A stretch of 64,000 bases of DNA from Cynocephalus volans (GCF_027409185.1 NC_084474.1:89457005-89521004); one strand, 5' to 3'. Positions 32,308 to 44,110 are shown, numbered from the stretch's first letter. The notes: generated by a model not told the origin, from the sequence alone. Numbers and translations are program-made.

Positions 32308-33109
32308 GTGCCTTTGCCTCCCATGGCATTTGGCCAATTCTGAAAGAGCTCAAAGGCTCCTGTGATATTTTCTTTGCAGTACTAATGGAATTGCATGAGA
32401 CAGCTGAGCTTCTTACCACATGTAGTTGAAATGGCATGCAGACACCTTGTGATACTTCTTCATAATAGAAAAGGTACCAATGTGTCCTTGGAGAACTGAA
32501 AAGGAAACAACTTGTCAGCAATATGTAGTAGTCCACATAAGAAAACTAGAAAGAGAAGTTTATTAAAGGTAAAAAAGTCAAGAAACAAAAAAGGACCAAA
32601 AAATCAGCAACTTCTAAAGAAACTTCTGCTTTTCTCTTCTCTGCAGCTTAGAACACTCAAAAGCATATTGATTTTGGCTTTCTGTCTACAGAATCTCCAT
32701 ATAGACCCAAAGCTGAGAATTATATTCGTAACTTACCTACAGGGAGAAATGACGATATTATTTAACCTGTTGGAAATTTAGCATACTCACATGTGAACTG
32801 GGGCTAATTAAACATATGTTACAGATTTGATTTGTACATTATCTGAAATAACATATGTAAAGCAGTTAATAAAATACATGGTGTGCACAGTATGTGCATA
32901 AGATATTTTTTGATTCTCTTATTTCCTGCCTGTTCCACATTTGACGGTTTATGCCTGACCATCTACCTCCCAGAATCCAGTATCCTCATAGTCTCTCATG
33001 AAATTGCTCTTGATCAGAATCCAATGTCTTATCCCGTATAAGACAAATGTGGAGATGATTAAAACATGCTTAGAGAGGCAACCTTGTGTAACAGAAATTC
33101 ACTCTGACT
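32308..33109. other. No gene seen; unassigned DNA
   Basis: AT-rich. An 89-codon plus frame at 32512-32781 is lysine-rich from A-tracts and has no recognised domain. Confidence 0.45.
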
Positions 33110-33245
33110 TATTACACAGAAGTTCTGACTTCAGGTTTTGGCTTTGCTGCTAAATAATTTGGGGCCATGGGTAAGTCATTCCACTTTCTGATTCTCAGTT
33201 ACTTCATCTATCAAATGAGGATATTATATTGGAACAATATTTCCC
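33110..33245 (+). mobile_element. MIR SINE, sense
   Basis: CTGACTTCAGGTTTTGGCTTTGCTGC, then GGGCCATGGGTAAGTCATTCCACTTTCTGATTCTCAGTTACTTCATCTATCAAATGAGGATA. Confidence 0.55.
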
Positions 33246-33299
33246 AAAAGGTTTGTCCAAGACTACTACATAAGTTATTTCTCAGTATTTGGTGAAGAT

Positions 33300-33366
33300 A
33301 TCAACAAACATACATATACATAATAGTTGTGTATTATGTATACATATATTTGTATATATACAAGTA
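33300..33366 (+). repeat. TA/CATA-rich low-complexity tract
   Basis: Alternating ACATATA and TGTATATA units, mildly palindromic. Confidence 0.7.
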
Positions 33367-33440
33367 TTGTCTTGTTAAATACTTTTGGAAAATATTAACT
33401 TAAAGAGGTTTATTTTGTGCAAGACTTATAAAAGTGTTTC

Positions 33441-33612
33441 TTTTTTTTTTTTCTTACCGGAAAGGGGATCACAACCCTGCAATCCTCGGCTCGGTGTGGT
33501 CCGCACCACGCTCAGCCGGTGAGCACACCAGCCATCCCTATATAGGATCCGAACCTACGGCCTCGGCGCTACCAGCGCCACACTCTCCCGAGTGAGCCAC
33601 GGGGCTGGCCCC
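33441..33612 (-). mobile_element. CYN-type dimeric SINE, antisense
   Basis: On the minus strand: GGGGCCAGCCCCGTGGCTCACTCGGGAGAG, GGCGCTGGTAGCGCCGAGGCCGTAGGTTCGGATCC (B box GGTTCGGATCC), the CTATATAGGG linker, then a second unit with GGCTGAGCGTGGTGCGGACC and GGGTTGTGATCC, then CCGGTAAG and a poly-A tail (poly-T on the plus strand, 33441-33452). The flanks TTATAAAAGTGTTTC (33426-33440) and TTACAAAGTATTTC (33613-33626) are a decayed target duplication. The layout fits CYN from dermopterans. Confidence 0.8.
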
Positions 33613-33626
33613 TTACAAAGTATTTC

Positions 33627-34054
33627 CAATGCACTGGCTCATACTCTCACTCTCCAAGAGAAATATCTAGAATGTAGCATTCCTCAGTGTATTTGATCAC
33701 ATAATTTTCTATGTCCCCCTCCCCCATTAAAAGTATATTATAACATTTGGCTTCACTGGAAGACACTTTGGGAATTGCTGAATGAAAACCCTCCAAAGAC
33801 TGACCTTAAGGACATTTGTGGTATAGTGACAAGACCATTGAGCCTGCATTATAATTTTTTGTTTAGGATTGTCTATTATGACTAACACTATTTTTGAACT
33901 TCCTTGAAGATCAATTACCTCATGTGGTTAGAGTCTTTCTATTACATCATATTACTCACTCTTGCATTTTACAATATCGAGAGGACATTTGTAATTGAGA
34001 TAAGTGCAACAGGAGCTCCAGTTTGGGATCAGCATAGAGAGGGTCCAGTATGGG
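33627..34054. other. No gene seen; unassigned DNA
   Basis: No gene or named repeat is supported. Confidence 0.45.
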
Positions 34055-34200
34055 AACAGAAAGGGTGTCATGGGAAAGGTGTAGGTTTCTGAGTCCAACA
34101 GTTTTGGGATGGAACCATGAACATATTGATTAATCTCTTGGTCTGGTTTCTTCCTCCATGTTACAGTATTGTCATAGGAATTAAATAGAATATCTAGCCA
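34055..34200 (+). mobile_element. MIR SINE relic, sense
   Basis: GTTTCTGAGTCCAACAGTTTTGGGATGG, then GATTAATCTCTTGGTCTGGTTTCTTCCTCC and GAATTAAATAGAATATC follow the MIR order. Confidence 0.45.
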
Positions 34201-34498
34201 TGATAGGGTAGTCATGCTGCACTAAACAAACAACCCCAAATCTAAGTACAGGTACAGTAGATCCTCAGTATTCATGAATTTCATACCTGCAAATTTTCCT
34301 GGTCACTAAAATTTATGTGTAACCTAAAATCATTACAGTGCTTTAGTGGTCATTTGCAGAGATGCACAGAACAGCAAAATAATTGAGTTACCCAACGCAC
34401 ACGCTTCCAACTAAAGTCAAAGAAGGTCATGCTCTGCCTTCTAGTTTCAGCTCTCACACTGTAAACAAATACCATTTTTGCTGTCTGTTTAGTATCAT

Positions 34499-34536
34499 TG
34501 TTGATCTAAAAAAAATTGAGACCATATATGTTTATA

Positions 34537-34582
<46 letters not shown>

Positions 34583-35021
34583 TATACGAAGGACTTATTG
34601 AGCCAATACGACAATTGCAACTAGGGAGACACATAAAACAGGTTGCCCTGAACATGTGTTCCACAGAGGGCCAGCAAAGCTTAACATTTTATAATCACAA
34701 TAAGGGGGGAAAGATCAAAGGAGAAAGAGAGAAAGAAAGCCCTGCCTAATTACTTCATCAGGCTTTCTATTGGTAGTACATGACATATAGATTTGGGGTT
34801 GTTACTAGGTTACATCCTACATGTAGGGATCTACAGTAAGGGTAGTAAGAAGTTTTCTAAGTTATTTTATGACTTTCTGGTGCCATTATAGCAGTTTCTA
34901 AATAAGATGGTCTTATGATAATATGTTCCAGGACAGGTGAATGTGATTGCTACCTCACTCCAGGTTTCCCAAGGCACTATAATTTAGCTGACCTGGTCAG
35001 AGCAGATTCTTTTGATTATCA
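34499..35021 (-). mobile_element. Solo LTR nested in the Tigger element
   Basis: It interrupts collinear Tigger sequence. TG...CA ends (TGTTGATC and GATTATCA) are near-perfect inverted repeats, flanked by the 4-bp duplication TCAT (34495-34498 and 35022-35025). That fits a class I (ERV1-type) solo LTR of 523 bp. Orientation is tentative, from CAATAAG on the minus strand near 34603. A (TG)n(TA)n tract (34536-34582) lies at its left side. Family not recognised. Confidence 0.7.
34536..34582 (+). repeat. (TG)n(TA)n microsatellite
   Basis: TG repeats followed by TA repeats inside the nested LTR. It creates the Tyr/Ile-rich spurious frames nearby. Confidence 0.9.
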
Positions 35022-35480
35022 TCATGTTTTTCAAATTGTTGTGCTTTGTTTTTGGTTTCGGTCATTCACTTTTAAATGACCCCCCAGGAGGGCTGTGGCA
35101 TGACTTATGCAGAAAATTTGCGTTTTGGATAAGCTTTGGTTAGGCATGAGTGATAGTGTTGTTGGCTGTGAGTTCAATGTTAATAAGTGATCCATACACA
35201 GTGTCTTCAGAAAGATCATGGAAAGATTCATATTATCTTTTAATTCTATTTTTTACACAAACTTTTTGAAGTACAACCATATATATTAAATAGGATGTCT
35301 TTAAACAGAAGCACATATAAAACAAGGCTATGTATTAACCAGTTGATAAAATGTTGTGACCAGAGGCTTACAGACACCTAACCCTGTATTTGCACTAGAA
35401 TCAATTGTTTAATATTCACTATTTCTGTTTTCATCATGAATTTTTAGAACATAATTGTCATGAATAATAAGAATAGACTA

Positions 35481-36334
35481 TATCTTAAACAGGGATTATT
35501 TCTTCCTCACATCTCATGAGACTAGGATGAGGCTGACAGAACTTTGATACTGAATATGCTGTAGATCCCATAAAAGAAGAAAAGAGAAATCTGGATAATA
35601 TTGAAAGAAGAATTGAAATGCTAGTGGGAAAACTGACTACCTCCAAACCCAAGGAGATCTGTAAGTGTAATTCAACAATGTGCCCCAAAGGGCTAACAAC
35701 TATAAATATTTAGCAGTTAGCACTAATATGTGTTGTGCCTGAGACACGGCAGGTGTCTGGATGCTTAAGACATTGCACTCGTTTGGCTTGGAGAATTGAG
35801 GAGAGCCTAGGAAGGATGAGTCGAGTAAGTAAAGAGAGAGTCTTGGGTTAACTACACGCCCAAGACTTTGAGCAATCCTTGACTCCCCTTTCTATGTCTT
35901 TTATCCCATTTCCAATCCAAAAAGACACTACTAAATATAGATAGGTACTACTAAATACAGACAGGTACATAGATACAGATATACAAAATGGAATTTATGC
36001 TCATTTATAGTTTTAGTATTAGAAATGTTTAAAAATAACAAATGAGTTAATATTACAGATGGTCACATCTTTGTATTAAAAATGTTTTTATGCTTGTCTT
36101 TAATAAATCTATTTTTCCTTGACATGTTGAAATATGAAGATTAATTACACAAAGTATATCAAGTATAGGGTGACTTATTTTTTCTAATGAACTGTGTTCT
36201 CAATAAAAATAAAGGGGACAAGTTCTTATTTGGGATGGAAGTTTTAATTAGGAACAGAAGCAGAAGGAGGAGGAAGAGGTAAAGGAAAAATGGGAGGAGG
36301 AAGAATAGAAGTAGAATCATGTCTAACATATATA
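35481..36334. other. No gene seen; purine-rich tract
   Basis: No supported gene. A GGA/GAA purine tract lies at about 36252-36310. Confidence 0.45.
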
Positions 36335-36470
36335 GCGTTTCAATGTGTAAAACAGGGTTTTAAGTGTATTATTTAATGTATTACTCAGAACATCAGCATA
36401 AGCTGCTAGGAAGTGATAGAGTCATGAGCAAATTCAGGCCCCTTGTCCTCTGTTATCCTACAATTCTTTC
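36335..36470 (-). mobile_element. MIR SINE relic, antisense
   Basis: GTGTATTATTTAATGTATTACTCAGAAC, then CTAGGAAGTGATAGAGTCATGAGCAAATTCAGGCCCC resembles the reverse complement of MIR. Decayed. Confidence 0.4.
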
Positions 36471-38239
36471 AAAGTTTTCAAACTCAATTTAATTTATTTA
36501 GTATACTTTGTTTTTCTGTTGAGAGCCCTTAGTTGAACAGCTGCTCCCAAATGAGTGCCTTACAGGTAGCTTTATGCATGTACTGGTGGGGTTGCCATCA
36601 CTGAAGACATCTCTCTTCTCTCTCTAGAAACCACTTCAGCATTGTCATACAAGCCATAAAGGGGAAATAGAGCTCGTTAGTTTTGTTCCTATCTCATTTT
36701 CACCCCAATTGATAGAACTCAACTGATCACACAGCTGGTGTCTGAATGATTTTCAAATGATTCAATAATCCAAGGTTGTAGATGGAGAGAAAATCACCTC
36801 TTGATGTGGGGCCAGTGGATGCCACAGTAAAAATTGTATCCTTTGTGGATCAACTTCCTCTTTGCTGTTCCATGGGGTACTGTGTGGTAGGGCACGGTTC
36901 TTGATGGCTCTACACATATGGGTATACCATTTGTTTTAAATTACTCAATAATATATGACTGAAAGGTAAGTTTTTGAAATAAAGAAGGGACGGTGGAGGT
37001 GGAGAAAAGTAGATTTTTAAGTTTTAAAGAGTAAGATTCATAGGAGTTGGGGAAGACTATATTATGTATGGCCTACAACTGTTCTTAATAGGAAGCTAGA
37101 GCGAGGTAGGGAAAAAAATATTTGAGTAGAAAAAAATGTTGAATTCAGTTATGCCTCACATTACTTAATTTTTATAAATTCCATATAGGAATGTTTGGAA
37201 CATTTCAGCAGATATGTTATTAGAATCATTAGTTATGCCTTCCTGATATAAATCAGCATCGTCCAGATGTGATCTCATTGTGGGTCTCTCATTGGTAACT
37301 CCTGGGATATGTGATACTGATGTTCCTAAGAAATTACTCCACGATAGAGCCAAATTCTCTTAAGTAATTCCTTAGTGCATGCCTTCTCTGTTTTCCCTAC
37401 ATTTTTTTGTGTGTGTTTTGGACATCTCCATGTTGCTGTGGGAAGGGAGAAGTAAAAAGTTAGGGACTGCTATAAATGTGAGACAAAGAGTCTCAAAGCG
37501 AGAATTATGGCAAAATTACATGCATGTACTGGAAGGTGTCCCCTGGTATATTAATGATGGAGCTGATAAACAGAGACACTGGAGGAAGGATGTGCTATAC
37601 TTCAAAGGCAAGGGGTATGAGTTTGGCAGCAAATGCCATCAGGATGTGTCACAGATACAGTAATCCTATGCCTTTTGGATTGTACTGTCCTGGTTCCAGT
37701 GAAGCAAGAGGTATTGACAACATCTTTTCAAGCCAGGATCTCCAGATCACACAATGTACACACCACATTGATGTGGCATGGCCATGATCTCCATGGCATG
37801 ACAATGCCTGAGTTAAATAAGTTTCCCGTTCTCCAACTCAAAACAGCATGGTTGGAGAGACCTTTAAAAAGCAAGGTATCTTTTTGTAAATACATAATAC
37901 GCAAGTGCCCAAGTGATTATCTTTGCTGTATCTGAAGAGCTGTGTCATACCATTATTGCTCTTTAGTTTAGCTGTTTGGCTGAAATCAGGTGCTTCTCGT
38001 AGAGTTCTGGTTTTCCAGTCTATCACTTAACTTACAGGGCAGAGAGGGAAAGGAAACAAATACATTGAGAGTTTATAGTGAACAAGGCATTTCTCAAATC
38101 TCTATCACATCTGACTTCTCACTTAAGGCCTTACAATTGCCTTACAAGAAATTTTGCTAAATTGGCAGAATAGAAAACTTTTAATCGTAGGCTGAAGGAT
38201 TAAAGTGTCCTTTCAGTGGATGCTTTGTCCATAGGCTCT
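36471..38239. other. No gene seen; one unassigned open interval
   Basis: No supported gene. At 37379-37935 three overlapping plus-strand frames of 87-100 codons are open. One contains CYTSKARGMSLAANAIRMCH and SSEARGIDNIFSSQDLQI. The region might be an old retroviral or retrocopied coding relic, but I do not recognise it. Confidence 0.35.
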
Positions 38240-38500
38240 ATATCACAGTGGCAGAGCGCACAGATACCAGAACCAGGCAGTCTGGCTTAAAATGCTGGCC
38301 CTAACTTTTACAGCTGTGCCATTTTAGACAAGTTACTTGTTCTCTCTGTAATCCAGTTTTGTTATCTGTGAAATGGGGATGATATTAACCTACCTCATAA
38401 GATTGTTATGTGTTTTAAATTTGTAAATGTATGTAAAGTGCTTAGAACAGTACCTAGCAAGCAGTGAGCTCACAAAAAGTTCTGCTTAGTTCTGTTTGAT
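38240..38500 (+). mobile_element. MIR SINE, sense, near full length
   Basis: ACAGTGGCAGAGCGCACAG, CCAGAACCAGGCAGTCTGGCTTAAAATGC, GTGCCATTTTAGACAAGTTACTTG, AATGGGGATGATATTAACCTACCTCATAAGATTG, GTGCTTAGAACAGTACCTAGCAAGCAGTGAG. The best preserved MIR in the window. Confidence 0.8.
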
Positions 38501-38514
38501 AGGTAATTACTATT

Positions 38515-38640
38515 TAGATCTATTTGATAGAGAGGGAAATTCTCAAAGAGGAGTTGTAATTAGATTGAGGTCATAGAGTTAGTAGTAAGTGGATGAGCCA
38601 AGATTCAGGGCTTAATCTATCAGACTGCTGGCCATTACCA
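38515..38640 (-). mobile_element. MIR SINE, antisense
   Basis: GAGAGGGAAATTCTCAAAGAGGAGTTGTAATTAGATTGAGGTCATAGAGTTAGTAGTAAGTGGATGAGCCAAGATTCAGGG is the reverse complement of a MIR. It faces the sense MIR only about 15 bp away, giving an inverted MIR pair. Confidence 0.65.
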
Positions 38641-39139
38641 AATTAAAAGGAAGGAAACTATACAAACAAACAAAAACAAAACCTGCTGTTTCTCTTCTCC
38701 CCAGTAGCTAAATTGGGGTTTGAAACCATGCCAACAGTAAAACGCTGAGGTTCACTAAGCACACATCCAATTTAAACTTATTAACACAATTAGTTGTCTA
38801 TTACTTCAATAGGAAGTGATTATTAAACCCATAATTAATGAGATAGAACACTCTTTATTTGTAATCTAAAGACATCTATGATACAGAAAGTTAGAGGAAC
38901 ATCTGGCTGCCTTTTAGGAATGAATCCTTCCCCAACTACTTAAAAATACAGTCTTGATGAGCAACCTCTGACCAGTGATAGGAAAGACCTATGAACACTA
39001 ACATTTCTGACACTTTAATGCCTGGCCCCTGCCTTGATTAGTCACCTATTTTTTTCAGATTCAGCCAACCATGTTTTCAACAAAAAAGGTCCTGGGGACC
39101 AAGAGGTATAAAATTTTAAATATGAATCATAACATACTA
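38641..39139. other. No gene seen; unassigned DNA
   Basis: AT-rich. No named repeat. Confidence 0.45.
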
Positions 39140-39380
39140 AATCTTTATTGAACAACTAACTACTATATCTGTACTATAACATTTATTCCATGTAATAATT
39201 TAAAAAATGGATATATTTTTAAATTATTCTAATTTTACACATATGCAGAATGAGAATTAGAAAGATGAAACAATTGTCCTGTGGTCATTTTTAGTAAATG
39301 ACAGTTGGCAATATAACCCATGGATAACTGACAATAAAATGAATCCCTTAATCATTGCTCTGTACTGCTTCTGAGAACTA
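39140..39380 (-). mobile_element. MIR-like relic, antisense
   Basis: ATTATTCTAATTTTACACATATGCAGAATGAGAATTAGAAAGATGAAACAATTGTCCTGTGGTCA resembles the reverse complement of the MIR core. Flanks are decayed. Confidence 0.45.
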
Positions 39381-40014
39381 AGCTTTCAGATTTTACAGTA
39401 TGTTGATGGCCAGTTTCAAAATACTTGTAAACAAAGCCACAGTGAAACTGCTGAGGTTCAAAGTAGAGTAATGACTTATTAATTCCTTAATTATTTATAA
39501 AGCATATATTTATTGAGTGTCAAATATATACCTGATACTATTTCAAATGATGGATAAGCAAGCAATAAGACAATGTCCTATCTGCCACAAAGTTAGCTTC
39601 AGCTGGAGGGAGATGGATTATAAACAAACAGATGAAAGACATAATTTTAGATGCTGACATCTTTGATTGGACATTGGTTTACAGAATTATAAACCTTGGA
39701 TCAGGTGCCCAGAGAAGATGAACATTTATGTTCAAAGAACTGAATGGAAAGAAGAAGCCAGGAGAGATAGAAGAAGATAATTGCAGGAGAAGAATGAACT
39801 AGTGCACAGAGATTGGAGGAGTGGAAGGACAAGAGCTCCATTTCTGTGTCCACATCAAAAACCCTGTGTATTGGCAAAGGGAAGATGACTGCCACATGGG
39901 AAGGGAAGGACAACTTAGACATCATATTCTGACTCTGCAAATTTAACTCATGCATATGAAAGTTAAGAAACACACTATATTAAATATGTGAAGTTCATAG
40001 TTTATACTCCTTGT
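39381..40014. other. No gene seen; faint ancient repeat
   Basis: 39495-39670 carries a diffuse old repeat signature (TATTGAGTGTCAAATATATACCTGATACT...GGAGATGGATTATAAACAAACAG). Unnamed. Confidence 0.35.
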
Positions 40015-40365
40015 TTTTAAACCATATTACAAAGCTATAGTAAACAAAGCAGTGAGGCACCAGCATAAAAACAGACATGCAGATGAATGGAACAGAAAGC
40101 CCAGAAATAAATGCACAGTTGATAACATATATATGATCAACTGATATTTGAAAAGGGTGCCAATAGTACACAATGGGTAATGGAAAGTCTCACCAATAAG
40201 TAGTGTTGGAAAAACTTGGATATCAACATACACAAAGATAAAATCAGAGCCTTGTCTTATCCTTTATATAAAAATTAACTTGAAATGGATTAAAGATTTA
40301 AATGTAAGATCTGAAATCACAAAACACCTAGAGGAAAACATAAGAAAAAAGCTCCTTGGCATAAT
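40015..40365 (+). mobile_element. L1 ORF2 fragment, sense
   Basis: AAGCTATAGTAAACAAAGCAG, CACCAGCATAAAAACAGACATGCAGATGAATGGAACAGAAAGCCCAGAAATAAATGC, CAACTGATATTTGAAAAGGGTGCC and TTGAAATGGATTAAAGATTTAAATGTAAG are collinear with the C-terminal part of L1 ORF2. The fragment ends without an L1 3' UTR. Confidence 0.82.
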
Positions 40366-41794
40366 TTCATGTGTTATATATGGATTTTATTTTTCTTAAT
40401 GGATGTATTTTTAAAAATTGGTTTATTCTACTACTATTCTAATATTGTGTGTATGTGTGCATACTTGTGCATGTGCACAAGTACATGAGAGATGAAAGGT
40501 AGCTTACTTTTGCAGTTCATAGTTTTCTAGAGCAGGAAGAACCACATCTGCACCTAACAGAGAGGACTACTCTGTGCACAGAAACCGTCAACATGTAGTT
40601 GGACATGGTAACTAGGTGGGATGCTAGTCCATCTATATTAAGGATGGATGATCCAGTGTTCTATATATAGGAAGAAAGATGTAAATGAATATTTGTTGAG
40701 CATAAGTTTGTACTGTACGAGAAATTGCCAGGTTCTAGCATAAAAGTAAAAAGTATTTTTCTGGGCACACAGCTAGCCTCCATTGTCAGCCACCCCTGCA
40801 TTTTGGTAGGACTTTGTGACTGAATTCTAGCTTTGAAAGTTCAACAGTAGTGATGGAATCCATTTCTAAAACCCTCAAACAGGCTCCTTCATGTGCTTAT
40901 CTGTAACAGCTGGCTTAAATGGAGATAACCCCAAGGGTGACTTCAAAAGCCATGTGATGAAGAAGACAGAGCCCTGTCAACCTGGTTGGAATACCCCTAC
41001 CCTGCTGACCAGCTAGCCCACATGGTACTCATATTTGAGCAAAAATAAACTTCTATCATTTTTCCCATTATACATTTCAGTGTATATTTTACACACACAA
41101 ATATTTTCGAGGATTGTTTACAATACTTAGCTTACTAACTTATAAAGAAGTGGAGAAAATTCAGAATTTTTCTTCTTTGAGTAGCTCAAGAAAAATAGAA
41201 ATATTAGTGGAAAGTTGTGGTGGGTGGGGGGCAGAACAGTTTACTCCAATACTAAAAAGGTGTACATTTCACAGGAGCAGATCCTGACCCTCTCAGAGAT
41301 TACTCAAAGAAGCATCAGAGAAAAGTGTTGGAGAGAGTTTGAAAGAATATTGGCATTTCTTACATAGTAACAAGAAGATAACGAAACTCTAGGAAAGTAA
41401 AACAATATTTACAAAATCATGGTAACACAGTGACATGGGAGTTATCAAATATAAACACAAATTTTAATTTCGGAAGTCCAAGTGGAGGCCAGGTGCAGTG
41501 GGAGAGAAGGCTTGGTTAGGATGTGATTGACACAGGATTTTCATATAAAGCAAGTAATCAGAAATTTGCCTTGCATCAATTTGAAAAGCTGTGCCTGGTT
41601 TTTAAGTAATAGAAAGGCACGATCATATGGGATAGAAATCTGACACCAATAATTTCAGCAGAGGTGGGCAAATTCATGGAACTGTGTTACCAGGTATCTT
41701 TTTGTCATTGATAGGTATGTGTAGTTCAAAACATAGGGAGACAAAACATAGGGAGACAAAACATAAAGAGCCACGTAAGATATTTCATTAATTT
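40366..41794. other. No gene seen; unassigned DNA
   Basis: No supported gene. A short TG/CA-rich run is at 40446-40490. Confidence 0.45.
41728..41766 (+). repeat. 15-bp tandem repeat, about 2.6 copies
   Basis: AAAACATAGGGAGAC occurs twice in full at 41728-41757 and then partly (AAAACATAA). Confidence 0.9.
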
Positions 41795-41900
41795 TTAGCC
41801 ATTGGTGAGCTATGTAACTTTGGTAAGTCACTTCACCTCTCTAAACCTCAGATTTCTTAACAGGAGGGGTTGGACCATATGGTTGACTGGGCTTTTCACA
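41795..41900 (+). mobile_element. MIR SINE core, sense
   Basis: GAGCTATGTAACTTTGGTAAGTCACTTCACCTCTCTAAACCTCAGATTTCTTAACAGG matches the MIR core in order. Confidence 0.55.
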
Positions 41901-43894
41901 TATCCAGGAAGAACCATGTCAGTCATCTCTTTATTCCTCCACTCCCAGCTCAGTCTCTCATCCAGCTCAGGGACACAAGAGGAGTGTATTGAATTAGTGA
42001 CTGGTGAAAAATTAAACAAATCAACGCATCTCCTAAGGATTAAACCCTAAAAGAATGTGAATTTAGTACCCACATGGAAAATGGAAAACCTTCCTTGAAA
42101 TTGCCACTAACTGGGATGAGGTATCTGATGATTAAGGGCAAAAGAAGATGAAGTAGGAAAAGTAATTTAGAATATGATAACACACAATAAATTTTACCAT
42201 ACTAAAGCAATTGGGGGCAGGAGTAATTTGCTGGGACTCAATTGAACTGCACAAAGATGCTGTCAGCATTATGAAAGTGCCTATTGGTGTCTTTTCATTA
42301 AATAAACTCTGTCTGTGTCAACCCTGCCACTCCCCATGTTATATGTGAGATCCTGAATGATCTGGGGGAAAAATAGAAGGGAGCAGAAAGAGTCCATTGT
42401 GAGATGAAGTGCAGGACGTTCTATGTTACCCGCCCCGTGCCTGCTGCACTTCCTTCCTGGGGGGATGTCTCTGCCTCCTTCTTCTAACTTGGGGATGTCT
42501 CATTGCAGGGGATTGCTACTATTTGGCTTACTATTCCACTACTCTACACAGTGTGGGTCTTCCCAGGTGGACATATCAATGTCCTTCAGACATTTAAAAA
42601 ACATAAATAAAAACCTAGGGTAGTCTGATCCAGTAATCCGATTTCATAAATCTCCATTTGTGATGCCGATTCACCATGAAGATGAATAACTCCTGGTTTA
42701 GCTGGGTCCTTGGCACATATTTGAGCTCACAGCCTTGCTCAATGCGTGTGGGCACATATGTACAAATGAATGCATCGGTGAATTTGGTACAGGCCACAAC
42801 TGTAAGCATGTGCATGAAGCTGTCATAATCTGGCCTCACTTTTTCTATCCCATGTATTAGGCTCTAATCATGCTAGATAGCCAGCTGCTCCAGAAATGCA
42901 CAGTGGGCATCTTGACCAGAGGTCTCACAACCTGGGAAGATGCATCTCTAGGATGACAAGAAGTGGCATGAATAGTTTTAAGAGTATTGATTACAAGGTC
43001 TTCCTAATTTCCTCTTTCTTGATATTGATCTGCCCAATAAAGGGCCTGTGGAGGAGTCACGCCTTCTCCACTTGCCCTTTCACCATTGTTCTTCTACTTG
43101 ACAGAACAACTTGTCTCTTACCTGTCCAGATGTTTTGCATGGTGCAGTTCCCTGGGGGTGCAGACACTTGCACAGCATATTGGATCAGGTGAGATATCAT
43201 CCCTTGAACACAGACTTTGTTTCAATTTTGTCCTGCAGCTTCCTGGCTGGAGGATTTTTAACACGTTATTTGGTATCTCTGCATTTTCCTAATCTCAATA
43301 TAAGCACAAAATCTGAATTCATTAAAAGGGTATACTAATTAGTAATAATGGTAGTGTTAATTTTGGCAAGGTAATTACTCTAATTGTAACTGATTATTTA
43401 GCAAAACAGGTAGACTTAAGTTCTTCCCCTTTAACAATATAAATAAAGGTTTAAATTGAATCTTTAGACAAGATATTTACAAACTGTTGAGGAAGCACTA
43501 TGTGATTTGTGGAATATAACTTGGTAATAGTTTAAAGAATTAAGTGATATTACTGAACAAAACCCACTCCATTCCCATACTTATTACTGTGTACAAAGTT
43601 TCTCAGTACTGTGAAGCATAAAAATTAAAAAAAAAAATAGAAATAGAGCTAAAACTAAAACTATCTTACCCTGAGAATTAAATATTTTAGTCCATGAATA
43701 ACAATATGATTTGTTTCATAATTAGTGACTCTCAATGACATATTTACTAACAAGTCACAGGCATATAAATTTCATAAAATCTTCACAATGATAAGGACCT
43801 TGGAAATAAACAATGTATATAAGGCTTTTAAAAGTAGATATTTGTACCCTTCAATCTCAAAGATAAATTGTTCACTTGCAATTTCTTTATTGCC
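41901..43894. other. No gene seen; unassigned DNA
   Basis: A minus-strand frame at 42839-42615 (74 codons, with a VVACTKFTDAFICTYVPTRI stretch) and plus-strand frames at 42896-43338 are open but unrecognised. AATAAA sites occur at 42606 and 43036. I do not call a gene. Confidence 0.35.
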
Positions 43895-44110
43895 TTTTGG
43901 GGTAAGTGATGAACATAATATATTGCACATTTTCGATGTCCCAAGTGTTGAACCAAACCCTTTACAAATGTGATCTAACTTAATATATATAACATTTCTT
44001 AGGCTTGGTGGGCATGAGAGATAAGGAATCATAGAAAAGTGAAGTTATTTGCTGAAAGTCATAAAGATAGTACTTAAACTCTGGTATACCTAATAACAGA
44101 AGCTGTATTC
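43895..44110 (-). mobile_element. MIR SINE, antisense
   Basis: AACCCTTTACAAATGTGATCTAACTTAATATATATAAC, then GCATGAGAGATAAGGAATCATAGAAAAGTGAAGTTATTTGCTGAAAGTCATAAAGATAGTACTTAAACTCTGG: reverse complement of MIR in the right order. Confidence 0.6.

Larger units (their letters stand above)
34254..35480 (+). mobile_element. TcMar-Tigger DNA transposon, carrying a nested LTR
   Basis: The left end CAGTAGATCCTCAGTATTCATG and the reverse complement of the right end TAGTCTATTCTTATTATTCATG form imperfect terminal repeats, each next to a TA dinucleotide (the mariner target). Left landmark: CTAAAATTTATGTGTAACCTAAAATCA. Right landmarks: TTATGCAGAAAATTTG...GATAAGCTTTGGTTAGGCATGAGTGATAGTGTTGTTGGCTGTGAGTTCAATGTTAA, the remains of the N-terminal helix-turn-helix region of a pogo/Tigger transposase; also TTGTGACCAGAGGC. 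Internally deleted and full of stops; not active. Confidence 0.85.

Noticed and set aside
33441-33612. Horse-type (ERE) SINE
   Set aside because: The CTATATAGGG linker and the second tRNA-like unit do not fit ERE as I know it, and fit CYN better.
34383-34749. Frames with Tyr-Ile repeats
   Set aside because: They translate the (TG)n(TA)n tract in the nested LTR.
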